A DNA stretch of 13,853 bases, from the NCBI GenBank assembly GCA_964492365.1, contig CAZBKA010000084.1:1-13853 (forward strand), written 5' to 3'. The position numbers and the translations under genes were made by a program. The DNA is from JAGLTN01 sp035403325 (GTDB taxonomy: Bacteria > Planctomycetota > Phycisphaerae > Sedimentisphaerales > Anaerobacaceae). Below, piece by piece: positions 7,580-13,853 of the stretch. The notes under the pieces were generated by a model that saw nothing but the letters and a program-made list of their open reading frames with translations, made no database searches and had not been told where the DNA came from. The stretch's first letter is position 1; each line of letters begins with the position of its first letter.

Positions 7580-9276
7580 TGAGCCTGGTACTACAAAAAT
7601 TTAATTTCAAGCGCAAATTCAGGCAATTGAAACGTTATCGGCATATCATGGCTGTGCTTACCAAGTATGGTTATGAGGAAGCTGCCGCCGCGATGCAGAG
7701 TCGTTTTAAACTACACTTTTGGCACAGGGACGCGTCACACACTGAGCCTTCAACCAAACGACACAGCCGTGCGGCGCGTGCTCGATTGGCACTGGAGGAA
7801 CTGGGGCCTATCTTTGTTAAACTCGGCCAATTGCTCAGTACCCGTCCAGACCTGATACCGCCCGATTATATTGAAGAACTCGAATTGTTGCAGGACCAGG
7901 TACCACCGGAAGATTCTAATAAAATATGCGCCGAAGTAGAAGAACAACTGGGAGGTAAGCTGGAAGATATTTTTGACAGCTTCGATCGCAAGCCAGTTGC
8001 CGCCGGCAGTATTGCTCAAGTACACCGCGCGGTTACACATGACGGCAAGGTTGTAGCAGTGAAAGTTCGTCGGCCTGGGATTGTTCAGACTGTTCTTACT
8101 GAATGTGAAATCCTTAAGGACCTGGCTGGGTTATTAAAAGCAGCACTTTTTGAAGGTGAAACTATCGATCCTCAGAAGTTGGTAAAAGAATTCAGTGAAG
8201 CGGTATCCGCGGAAGTGAGCCTGGACAACGAAAGGCGTAATCAGATACGTTTCTCACAAAACTTTGCTGACGACCCGACAATACATATTCCGCTGATATA
8301 TGAGAAGTATTGCTCGGATGGCGTGCTGACCATGGAATACATAGACGGTATTAAGCCTACCAATGAAAATGTGACTGAAAAATCCGAGTTTGATCCTAAG
8401 ATAATTGCGAAACATGGGGCAAACTTTGTTCTTCGACAGATTTTCGAGTTTGGTTTCTTTCATGCCGACCCCCACCCAGGTAATTTTTTTCTGTTGCCGG
8501 GTAATATACTTGTTCCAATCGACTTTGGACAAGTAGCGCATCTGTCATCACTTGACCGCAGGCTTTTGAATGAAATGGTACTGTCCATTGTTGACAATGA
8601 GGCCACCCGAATAGTCAACGCTTTAGAGTACGCCAACATGATAGATGAGAAAACTGACAATGACAAACTTCTGCGAGATACCGAGCAAATACTCAATACC
8701 TATAATAACCTGCCACTCAAAGAAATTCCTTTTGGCAAGTTGATATCGCAAATTTTTGACCTGATGCGTAAGCACCATGTCTGCCCGCCGGCACAATTTA
8801 CTTTAATGCTGAAAAGCATGACAACTATCGAATCTTTTGCAACAGGCCTGGATCCTGACTTTGAGATTATCGAGCAACTGAAACCATACGCCAGAAAGTT
8901 CAGCCTGCATGACATGGATCCAAAACAAATACTGAGAAATGCCAGAAAAGCTATTCAGGGAGCCGGAGATATGGCTTCAAAACTGCCAAACGATATTAAC
9001 GCCATTCTAAGCAAATTTCGACAGGGCAAATTCCAGTTAAGAGTGCACCATGAGCACCTTGAAGACCTGACCAAAACACTGGACAAAAGTTCAAATCGCA
9101 TCAGCTTTGCACTGATCATCGCCGCTTTGCTGGTAGGCTCAAGTTTGCTTGTGCCGCAAGAAGGAACAGTTTTAGGTCTATTCCGTGTGCAAACATTTGG
9201 CATCGTCGGCTATGTCGTGGCGGCTATAATAGGCATCTGGTTGGTTATTTCAATTATCCGCAGCCGACATTTGTAA
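7579..9276 (+). CDS. ubiB: UbiB/AarF (ABC1/ADCK) atypical kinase-like protein
   Basis: At 565 residues it is close to typical UbiB length (E. coli about 546). It carries the ABC1 family's KxGQ motif (K81-L-G-Q84) followed by STRPDLIPPDYIEEL, the alanine-rich nucleotide loop AAGSIAQVHRA (141-151), the lysine of VAVKVRR (K162), the catalytic-loop equivalent HADPHPGN (295-302) and DFG (315-317). Two C-terminal membrane helices, about 509-525 and 537-560, anchor it, as in UbiB. The family has ATPase activity and supports quinone or other isoprenoid-lipid metabolism. No other quinone biosynthesis gene is nearby and the lineage may use menaquinone, so the symbol names the family rather than a proven role. 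ATG 7579 overlaps the phasin-like stop. All key residues are present, so it is probably active. Confidence 0.9.
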   Translation: MSLVLQKFNFKRKFRQLKRYRHIMAVLTKYGYEEAAAAMQSRFKLHFWHRDASHTEPSTKRHSRAARARLALEELGPIFVKLGQLLSTRPDLIPPDYIEELELLQDQVPPEDSNKICAEVEEQLGGKLEDIFDSFDRKPVAAGSIAQVHRAVTHDGKVVAVKVRRPGIVQTVLTECEILKDLAGLLKAALFEGETIDPQKLVKEFSEAVSAEVSLDNERRNQIRFSQNFADDPTIHIPLIYEKYCSDGVLTMEYIDGIKPTNENVTEKSEFDPKIIAKHGANFVLRQIFEFGFFHADPHPGNFFLLPGNILVPIDFGQVAHLSSLDRRLLNEMVLSIVDNEATRIVNALEYANMIDEKTDNDKLLRDTEQILNTYNNLPLKEIPFGKLISQIFDLMRKHHVCPPAQFTLMLKSMTTIESFATGLDPDFEIIEQLKPYARKFSLHDMDPKQILRNARKAIQGAGDMASKLPNDINAILSKFRQGKFQLRVHHEHLEDLTKTLDKSSNRISFALIIAALLVGSSLLVPQEGTVLGLFRVQTFGIVGYVVAAIIGIWLVISIIRSRHL

Positions 9277-9310
9277 ATTGACTTGTGTGTCAAATCGTTA
9301 AAATACATTC

Positions 9311-10453
9311 TTAGTACTTTCCGTATGTTCTTGCCACTTCAACCATTTTGTGTATGTTTTCTTCAGGCGTATCTCGACCACACTGATCCCCGGTAGAAAG
9401 AATAAATGCTCCATCTTTGCCTGCATCATCAATTGCTTTTTTAGCGGCATCTTCTACCTTTTCAGGCGTACCATACAGCATGATCTCGGTTGTGTGCAAA
9501 TTGCCCATAAGAGCAATCTTGTTACCATATAAATTTCTGAGTTCTGAAAGGTCACAATCACCCATCGGTGGAACTTCCAGCGGGTTGATACAGTCTAAGT
9601 CTGTTTCTTCAACACATATTTTGACCAGGCCTTTTGATTTGCCACAGGTATGAAGCATACTTGGGATTGCCGCTTCTTTGAGAAGTTTTGTTCCCTCTTG
9701 CAGTGTAGGCAATGTATATTTACGGAACAAATCTGGAGATGCCAATGTAAAGGCTCCGCTTGCGCCAAAAAGCACATAATCAGGCTTGTATTCTATGGCT
9801 TTAGTAACGGCTGCTATTATCTGGTCATGTTGGAATTGACGCCACCTATCCAGAAGTTCTGGGCTGGTCATCATAATTTCAATTATTGTTTCCAGCTCTC
9901 CTTGTACGTCGTTTATCCATTTATGAAAACCTGGAAGTTCAACAGCAATTCCGAAAGCCTCTTCATCACCAATAGCAATTCTTTGTTCAAGCATTTCGCT
10001 GTCATCAACTTCTTCGCCGCATTGCTGTATGTAAAGCCATGTATCCAAATCGCCTTTGAAAGTCGCTTTTTTTATAGGTTTACTTGTGTAAGTTGGTGGG
10101 TCACCGACCAGGTATGAGGTCTCTCTGGATACTTTGCCTTTAGGGGTTTTCCATGTTTCAGCAACGACAATGCGGTCAGAACTTTTGCTTACAATCTTTT
10201 CTGTTCTGTCCCAATGATTGGCTGGTTTCAACCGAATTAAACCATATGAGCAATGCCATGGGTCAATATCAAAGTAGCGTGCTGCATCGATATATGCTTG
10301 CCAAAGTGGAGGGTCGTTATAAAGGTATATATCCCAGAATGGTTTGCGAGTTAATTTGCATGGTATCATATTAGATATATCAGGTGTAACTGGTACGCAA
10401 TCCGGTTTAGCCTTGCTCATAGCATACAGAAATCTTTCTTTTTTCGTCATCAT
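9311..10453 (-). CDS. Uroporphyrinogen decarboxylase-fold methyltransferase (MtaA/CmuA-like)
   Basis: A 380-residue protein of the UroD/MtaA superfamily. Family marks are the N-terminal KKERFLYAMSKAKPDCVPV, the LLDRWRQFQHDQ helix, YVLFGASGAF, then MLHTCGKSK (266-274), MGNLHTTEIMLYGTP (316-330) and LSTGDQCGRDTPEENI (352-367). H268-x-C270 together with C358 fits the HxC(n)C zinc site of corrinoid:CoM-type methyltransferases. Housekeeping HemE lacks that site. It therefore probably moves a methyl group between a corrinoid protein, or a small methyl donor, and a thiol or C1 carrier. No corrinoid-binding protein gene is adjacent, so donor and acceptor are unknown. Two ATGs in tandem (10453, 10450) follow GAAGG; the second is better spaced, so the first residue is uncertain. 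It converges on the UbiB-like gene with 34 bases between stops. Confidence 0.8.
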   Translation of the reverse strand: MMTKKERFLYAMSKAKPDCVPVTPDISNMIPCKLTRKPFWDIYLYNDPPLWQAYIDAARYFDIDPWHCSYGLIRLKPANHWDRTEKIVSKSSDRIVVAETWKTPKGKVSRETSYLVGDPPTYTSKPIKKATFKGDLDTWLYIQQCGEEVDDSEMLEQRIAIGDEEAFGIAVELPGFHKWINDVQGELETIIEIMMTSPELLDRWRQFQHDQIIAAVTKAIEYKPDYVLFGASGAFTLASPDLFRKYTLPTLQEGTKLLKEAAIPSMLHTCGKSKGLVKICVEETDLDCINPLEVPPMGDCDLSELRNLYGNKIALMGNLHTTEIMLYGTPEKVEDAAKKAIDDAGKDGAFILSTGDQCGRDTPEENIHKMVEVARTYGKY

Positions 10454-10607
10454 TTAGCCTTCATAATTTTGCCAACTAAATTTTCGTTATACAGTGGTGT
10501 ATGCCATCTGAATTATCATGATTAATTGTAAGAACTATGAAGTTATACATCAAGCTTTTTTTTATGTACGTGACAATTTTAGTTACAAAAAAGCCTCTAA
10601 AGTGTAA

Positions 10608-11294
10608 TTAGTTGCAATCTGTCAGCCAATAACTGGAAAAAATTGACATATCGTTCATGTCGACGATATCATCATTGTTCAGGTCACCTAATATATTGTT
10701 TCCATACCGCTGCCAATGCTGGGCAAGTATTAAATAGTCTTTGAAATTAACAAAGCTAAGATCGTCGAGGTATGGGCAAAGATTATCGCATACATCTCCT
10801 ATGCCATCATGGTCAGAATCTGTCTGGCGAGGATTGTAGATAGCTGGGCAATTGTCGAGGTCGTCATTTAGACCATCCCCGTCAGTGTCAATGCAGTCCA
10901 CGGTTTCATAGTTGTAGACGCCCTGCCAGTCGTTCATGCCGTTGATGACATCGTAAACATGGAGGTAGCCCTGAGAATCAAGCAAAGTTGCCGCAGCGTT
11001 GCTTCGGTTGCCGCTACGACAGATTATGATGATCGTATCTGTTTTTAAGAGATCGTGAAATGAGTTCTGGAAAACTTGGCTGTTCCATGGGTAAAGATAT
11101 GAACCAGCTACATGGCCTGTTTCGCCGCAATATTCGGAAAAATCACGAACATCAACTACTATTGCATCGTGGTTAAAAGATATAAGAGAATTGGTATCGG
11201 GGACCGAAATATTTATATGCGCAAAAACTGGTAAGCTTGACATTAATATTAAAATTGTCTGTGAGACAAGCAATACGAAAAAATGTCTTTTCAT
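10608..11294 (-). CDS. Secreted rhodanese-TSP3-dockerin-like protein
   Basis: A 228-residue multidomain protein. Residues 1-25 are a signal peptide (MKRHFFVLLVSQTILIL..., cleavage probably after VFA). A rhodanese domain follows at about 32-125: IVVDVRDFSEY (45-55), GHVAGSYLYPW (60-70), and the active loop CRSGNRS with catalytic C92. Next come thrombospondin type 3 calcium-binding repeats (about 136-170: DTDGDGLNDDLDNCP, DSDHDGIGDVCD), then a dockerin-like pair of helical repeats (178-195, and 201-223 with GDLNNDDIVDMNDM). The frame extends 17 codons upstream to 11345, but that codon falls inside the predicted -10 box; ATG 11294 has GGAG five bases before it. The rhodanese presumably handles sulfane sulfur outside the cytoplasm; the tail probably tethers or stabilises it. 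The combination is unusual. Confidence 0.85.
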   Translation of the reverse strand: MKRHFFVLLVSQTILILMSSLPVFAHINISVPDTNSLISFNHDAIVVDVRDFSEYCGETGHVAGSYLYPWNSQVFQNSFHDLLKTDTIIIICRSGNRSNAAATLLDSQGYLHVYDVINGMNDWQGVYNYETVDCIDTDGDGLNDDLDNCPAIYNPRQTDSDHDGIGDVCDNLCPYLDDLSFVNFKDYLILAQHWQRYGNNILGDLNNDDIVDMNDMSIFSSYWLTDCN

Positions 11295-11299
11295 ACCAA

Positions 11300-11303
11300 C
11301 TCC
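11300..11303 (-). promoter_or_regulatory. Ribosome binding site of the rhodanese-like gene
   Basis: GGAG on the minus strand, five bases before ATG 11294. Together with the promoter position it fixes the start of the secreted rhodanese protein and exposes its signal peptide at the true N-terminus. Confidence 0.65.
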
Positions 11304-11344
11304 AAATTCTAATTCCAACTTTCCTGTATATCTGTGTTTTTCCA

Positions 11345-11372
11345 ATTATATCACAATTAACTGATAATTCAA
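11345..11372 (-). promoter_or_regulatory. Predicted promoter of the rhodanese-like gene
   Basis: TTGAAT (11372-11367) and a perfect TATAAT (11350-11345) on the minus strand with a 16-base spacer. Transcription would begin near 11338 and give a leader of about 45 bases. Confidence 0.6.
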
Positions 11373-11441
11373 AAAAAACTGCACATAATCAGCTTTTGCC
11401 GTGTAATATGGGCATTTTTGCGGGATTCTTCGATAATGTTC

Positions 11442-11469
11442 TTGAAAAATATTGATAAAGTCGTATAAT
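11442..11469 (+). promoter_or_regulatory. Predicted promoter of the PEP-CTERM gene
   Basis: TTGAAA (5/6) at 11442-11447 and TATAAT (6/6) at 11464-11469 with a 16-base spacer. It is the best promoter match in the window. The start would be near 11476, leaving a leader of roughly 157 bases before ATG 11633. Confidence 0.65.
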
Positions 11470-11632
11470 GATTGATTAGAGAGAGAGGTTGTTTTGCACA
11501 TAAGCTTTAAAATTACGCTGTGTGTCCTTGCAATGTTGAAATTCCAAGCAGAGAGAATCTGGGCTGGTGGTTTTTGTCTACTCAGGTGTTTGGGGTAAAT
11601 TAGGATAGTCTTATTCTGAAAGGTGACATAAA

Positions 11633-12157
11633 ATGAACTGTTCAAAAATTACCTTTGCAGCCATTGCTATTATTTTTTCAGTTGCAGCATACTGTCAGGC
11701 AGGAATCATTGTTAATGAATTGCCTGGCGGGGAACTGTCTGTATTTATCTCTCCTGCGATGGGTCTGTCGTGCAATGAGTTTAATTTTGACCTGGTTTAT
11801 GATACGTCAGAACTCATTTATAATAACAAATACTCTTTTTTTGGAACGCCTTGCAATTCTCCAATGGTGACGCTAACAAATAATAATCCTGTTAATGGTG
11901 TGCTTACATTTACGGTTTCATGGCTAAGTGAAATACGAGAGGTTGATTTTCTTGAGATATATTTTAAGGTAACCAATCCTGTTGCTGATGGAGTATCTGA
12001 TTTCTCTTTTGCTAATGCAACCATTTCAAATTCCAGCGGCTCTTTTTTCTACCAGACTATTCCTGCTGAAGGTGATGACTTTTTCGACGTCATTCCTGAA
12101 CCTGCAACAATTTTGCTGGTTGGGCTTGGTAGTGTAATTTTAAGAAAAAAGAAATAG
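11633..12157 (+). CDS. PEP-CTERM sorting-domain protein
   Basis: A 174-residue secreted protein. The N-terminus (MNCSKITFAAIAIIFSVAAYCQA) is a signal peptide with likely cleavage near residue 23. The body (about 24-148) is predicted beta-rich; NELPGGELSVFISPAMGLSCNEFNFDLVYDTSEL resembles the cohesin-like beta-sandwich seen in many PEP-CTERM proteins, but I rate that as only possible. The C-terminus has the full sorting signal: the PEP triplet (155-157) in VIPEPATI, a hydrophobic helix LLVGLGSVIL, and a basic RKKK end. Such proteins are processed by exosortase and displayed at the surface or in the extracellular matrix. AAAGGTG lies about 10 bases before the ATG. It has its own near-consensus promoter and converges on the Sel1 gene. 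Specific function unknown. Confidence 0.88.
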   Translation: MNCSKITFAAIAIIFSVAAYCQAGIIVNELPGGELSVFISPAMGLSCNEFNFDLVYDTSELIYNNKYSFFGTPCNSPMVTLTNNNPVNGVLTFTVSWLSEIREVDFLEIYFKVTNPVADGVSDFSFANATISNSSGSFFYQTIPAEGDDFFDVIPEPATILLVGLGSVILRKKK

Positions 12158-12175
12158 AATAGTTTATCTTCTATT
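12153..12175 (-). terminator. Possible weak terminator of the Sel1 gene
   Basis: AATAGAA (12153-12159) and TTCTATT (12169-12175) form a 7-bp AT-rich stem around a nine-base loop. In the leftward transcript it is followed by TCTTTTTTCTT. It spans both convergent stop codons. The U-rich tail is provided by the AAA codons of the PEP-CTERM protein's basic end. The stem is weak, so efficiency is doubtful; no U-run follows in the rightward direction. Confidence 0.35.
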
Positions 12176-13463
12176 GCTGCTGCTTGGATTTTTCTATTTC
12201 GTCGATTAGCTTTTTTGCATTTATCTGGGCAGTTCTTATCTGGTCCTTTGACATTTTAGCTTTCATATCCTGTTTTAGTTTTTCTACATCAAAACCATTG
12301 GCACCAGCCAGTATCGCCCACTTGTAAGCTTCGACGTAATTTTCCTCCAGACCTGTTGTCTGAAAATACATAGTTGCCAGACTGAATTGTGCTTTTGCAT
12401 TTCCTTGTTTTGCCGCTTTTGTATACCATATAACAGCTTCTTCCGGGTCAGCAACAACGCCCTTTCCCTGGTCATACATACAGCCGAGGTTATACTGGGC
12501 ATTTTCATATCCGGATTCAGCAGCTTTTCGAAACCACTTTACCGCTTCGAGATAATCCTGTTCAACTCCCCATCCCGATGCATAATTTACACCGAGGTCC
12601 GATTGAGCCGGCGGGTATCCCTGTTGTGCAGCTTTGAGATATAGCTTGGCAGCTTCGCTGTCGTCCTTAGGTACACCTTTACCAGCAGCATAGTTTGCAC
12701 CGAGGTTATATTGGGCAAGAGCATAACCTGCATCCGCAGATTTCCTATACCATTTACAAGCTTCTACGAAATCCTCTTTGCACCCCTGCGCCTGTGCATA
12801 CATATTACCAACGAGGAATTGCGCAGCAGCATCACCTTGTTGTGCCGCTTTTTTGTACCAGAATAATGCCTGAGTATAATCTTGTTCCACCCCCTCCCCG
12901 CCATAATAACTGCACGCGAGCAAATATTGACCTGTCGTGTATCCTAAATCTGCCGCTTTTCGATACCATTTCACCGCCTCAGCACAATCTTTCTTTACAC
13001 CGATACCGAGATCATACATACCGGCAACTGCACACTGGGCTTGTGGGTGATTCTGGTTTGCGGATTTAATATACAAATCCATCGCCTGGGTAAAGTTCTG
13101 TTCAACTCCTTTTCCATCTGCATACATATTTCCGAGCAGAAACTGCGCTTGCGGATGATTTTGCTCAACAGCTTTTCGCAGCCATAATAGTGCCTTTGGT
13201 AAATCTTGCTTAACTTCTATTGCCTGGGCATACATTGTTCCGAGCATAAACTGTGCATCTGCGTAGCCGAGGTTTGCAGCTTTTTCATACCATCTTATTG
13301 CTTCTACGAAATCCTTATTTTTTGCATAGGTACAGCCGAGTTTGTACTGGGAAGCAGGGTCCCCACCCCTGGCTGAGGTGACAATATCTTGCAAAGATTG
13401 CTCCGCTGATACAAATGAAGCGGTGAATAACAGAATAATTACAGCTATCGATCCAAATTTCAT
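12171..13463 (-). CDS. Secreted Sel1-repeat (tetratricopeptide-like) protein
   Basis: A 430-residue protein. The signal peptide is MKFGSIAVIILLFTASFVSA, with cleavage expected before EQSLQ. Ten Sel1-like repeats follow (37-391). The first is 31 residues and the other nine exactly 36, each with the pattern AQxxLGxMYxxGxGVxxDxxEAxxWYxKAAxxG. The C-terminal 39 residues are a charged helix (KLKQDMKAKMSKDQ...EIEKSKQQQ). Sel1 repeats build an alpha-solenoid that binds partner proteins; in bacteria, secreted members often act in envelope or stress functions, but no partner can be named. The start is the ATG at 13463, with a GTGAG-type site about six bases upstream and a good promoter behind it. Its stop is 13 bases from that of the convergent PEP-CTERM gene. 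Confidence 0.88.
   Translation of the reverse strand: MKFGSIAVIILLFTASFVSAEQSLQDIVTSARGGDPASQYKLGCTYAKNKDFVEAIRWYEKAANLGYADAQFMLGTMYAQAIEVKQDLPKALLWLRKAVEQNHPQAQFLLGNMYADGKGVEQNFTQAMDLYIKSANQNHPQAQCAVAGMYDLGIGVKKDCAEAVKWYRKAADLGYTTGQYLLACSYYGGEGVEQDYTQALFWYKKAAQQGDAAAQFLVGNMYAQAQGCKEDFVEACKWYRKSADAGYALAQYNLGANYAAGKGVPKDDSEAAKLYLKAAQQGYPPAQSDLGVNYASGWGVEQDYLEAVKWFRKAAESGYENAQYNLGCMYDQGKGVVADPEEAVIWYTKAAKQGNAKAQFSLATMYFQTTGLEENYVEAYKWAILAGANGFDVEKLKQDMKAKMSKDQIRTAQINAKKLIDEIEKSKQQQ
12291..13355 (-). repeat. Ten-unit Sel1 coding repeat array
   Basis: Ten tandem units coding for Sel1 repeats; nine have a strict 108-base (36-codon) period and the first (N-terminal) is 93 bases. The units are diverged at the DNA level, so this is an old protein repeat rather than a recent expansion. 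Confidence 0.85.
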
Positions 13464-13492
13464 GCCTTACTCACTTTCTTTTTCTGGAAACC

Positions 13493-13520
13493 TTTACCAT
13501 TTATCGCCCGATATGATAAT
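13493..13520 (+). promoter_or_regulatory. Possible promoter of the glycosyltransferase gene
   Basis: TTTACC (13493) and GATAAT (13515) with a 16-base spacer, 4/6 and 5/6 matches. It overlaps the -10 of the leftward Sel1 promoter, so the two would compete for polymerase. Confidence 0.3.
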
Positions 13521-13541
13521 AGTTCATCAATTATTTATCAA
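13513..13541 (-). promoter_or_regulatory. Predicted promoter of the Sel1 gene
   Basis: TTGATA (13541-13536) and TATCAT (13518-13513) on the minus strand, 17-base spacer, 5/6 match each. Transcription would start near 13506, about 43 bases before the ATG. Confidence 0.55.
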
Positions 13542-13601
13542 TCCTGGTTTTTCAAATCTTTTTATCAACAGAGGGGGTATTGGGTTCGCTTTGGGTAAGC
13601 A

Positions 13602-13853
13602 ATGGCTTTAAACATAGAGAAAAAAGTTTCTGATGCTCCTGCATGTGTGTGTTTTATCTGCATTGAGGGACGAATTGGCGGAGCTGAGAAAAGTTTACTG
13701 CTGCTCGGTGAGCTTGTTAAACAGCAATATCCGATTATTGCAATTTGCCCGACAGGTAGTGAAGTTGAAAGACATTTCGGGCTGATGGGTATTAAAAGCC
13801 TGAAGATCGAAACGATGCCAGGATGTATCGGAAATATTAGAAAAGGATGGTAC
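13602..13853 (+). CDS. Glycosyltransferase, GT4-like, N-terminal fragment
   Basis: An open frame of 84 codons from ATG 13602 to the window edge. After a short polar lead, ACVCFICIEGRIGGAEKSLLLLGELV (14-39) is the first beta-strand and glycine loop of GT-B fold family 4 glycosyltransferases (the GGAE...LLxL signature). IIAICPTGSEVERHFGLMGI (45-64) is the second strand and helix. The acceptor domain and the donor-binding EX7E region lie outside the window. A TAA in frame at 13596-13598 shows the frame cannot extend upstream; the ribosome binding site is weak (GGG six bases before the ATG). It may open a second glycan gene set on the right. Sugar specificity cannot be seen. Confidence 0.75.
   Translation, partial: MALNIEKKVSDAPACVCFICIEGRIGGAEKSLLLLGELVKQQYPIIAICPTGSEVERHFGLMGIKSLKIETMPGCIGNIRKGWY

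Larger units (their letters stand above)
11295..11632. other. Divergent promoter region between rhodanese and PEP-CTERM genes
   Basis: 338 bases without a supported gene. It holds two back-to-back promoters, their leaders, and between them an AT-rich stretch (11373-11441) that could take a shared regulator. The rightward leader (about 11476-11632) contains a 27-codon GTG frame at 11520-11603 without a ribosome binding site, which I do not call. Confidence 0.6.

Noticed and set aside
9278..9293. TTGAC/GTCAA hairpin between the convergent UbiB-like and UroD-fold genes
   Set aside because: Only 5 bp with no U-run on either side; too weak to call a terminator.
9650..10117. 155-codon plus-strand frame
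   Set aside because: Antisense to the well-supported UroD-fold methyltransferase; composition shows no domain or signal.
10581..10610. Possible terminator after the rhodanese gene (TAATTAC pairing with GTAACTA around a T-run)
   Set aside because: The stem is AT-rich with a wobble and a 17-base loop, and the T-run lies inside the loop rather than after the stem.
11346..11645. 99-codon open frame on the minus strand across the divergent promoter region
   Set aside because: It needs a TTG start inside the PEP-CTERM coding region, resembles no family, and runs antisense through the strongest promoter in the window.
12291..13355. Regular 108-base periodicity considered as a CRISPR or satellite-like array
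   Set aside because: The period is codon-based, units are diverged in DNA, and every unit encodes a Sel1 repeat.
13342..13611. 89-codon plus-strand frame overlapping the Sel1 N-terminus and the glycosyltransferase start
   Set aside because: About half is antisense to the Sel1 signal peptide and first repeat; the remainder crosses the promoter region.

Overview
The window reads as a low-GC piece of a Planctomycetes (Phycisphaerae-like) chromosome. The evidence is a secreted protein ending in thrombospondin type 3 repeats plus a dockerin-like GDLNNDD...DMNDM tail, a short PEP-CTERM protein, a secreted Sel1-repeat protein, and an AT-rich gene set with an MtaA/UroD-type methyltransferase typical of anaerobic lineages. 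The taxonomic call is inference from these protein families, not from a marker gene.

Left half (1-7088), all on the minus strand: one exopolysaccharide/O-antigen type operon. Transcription probably starts at a promoter near 7060-7088 and runs leftward through a Wzz-type chain-length/co-polymerase protein, a 24-codon micro-ORF or structured insert, a Wzx-type flippase, a Wzy/O-antigen-ligase-type membrane protein, an FkbM-family methyltransferase, a B12-binding radical SAM enzyme and a class I SAM methyltransferase cut by the window edge. The flippase, polymerase and FkbM genes are nearly gapless (ATGA overlap, then TAA-T-ATG), so they are likely translationally coupled. No glycosyltransferase is seen in this half; the locus presumably continues beyond position 1. 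Together the genes would flip, polymerise and modify an undecaprenyl-linked glycan.

Centre (7089-9276), plus strand: a 354-base divergent intergenic region carries a near-perfect dyad at 7205-7236, followed by a small phasin-like protein gene and a UbiB/AarF (ABC1) kinase-like gene joined by a TAATG overlap. Converging on it from the right is a uroporphyrinogen-decarboxylase-fold methyltransferase of the MtaA/CmuA type (9311-10453, minus).

Right part (10608-13853): a secreted rhodanese-TSP3-dockerin-like protein (minus) and a PEP-CTERM protein (plus) are read divergently from two near-consensus sigma70-type promoters in a 338-base gap. The PEP-CTERM gene converges on a ten-repeat Sel1 protein (minus), leaving 13 bases between the stops. 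At the right edge a GT4-like glycosyltransferase begins on the plus strand and is cut off. PEP-CTERM proteins are generally found in genomes with exosortase-linked exopolysaccharide loci, so the left operon and the PEP-CTERM gene may belong to the same envelope/biofilm programme, but no exosortase is visible here.

Several starts differ from the longest open frame and were chosen from ribosome binding sites, promoter positions and stop overlaps; these choices are given in the entries. No tRNA, rRNA, CRISPR array, insertion sequence or phage gene was found.
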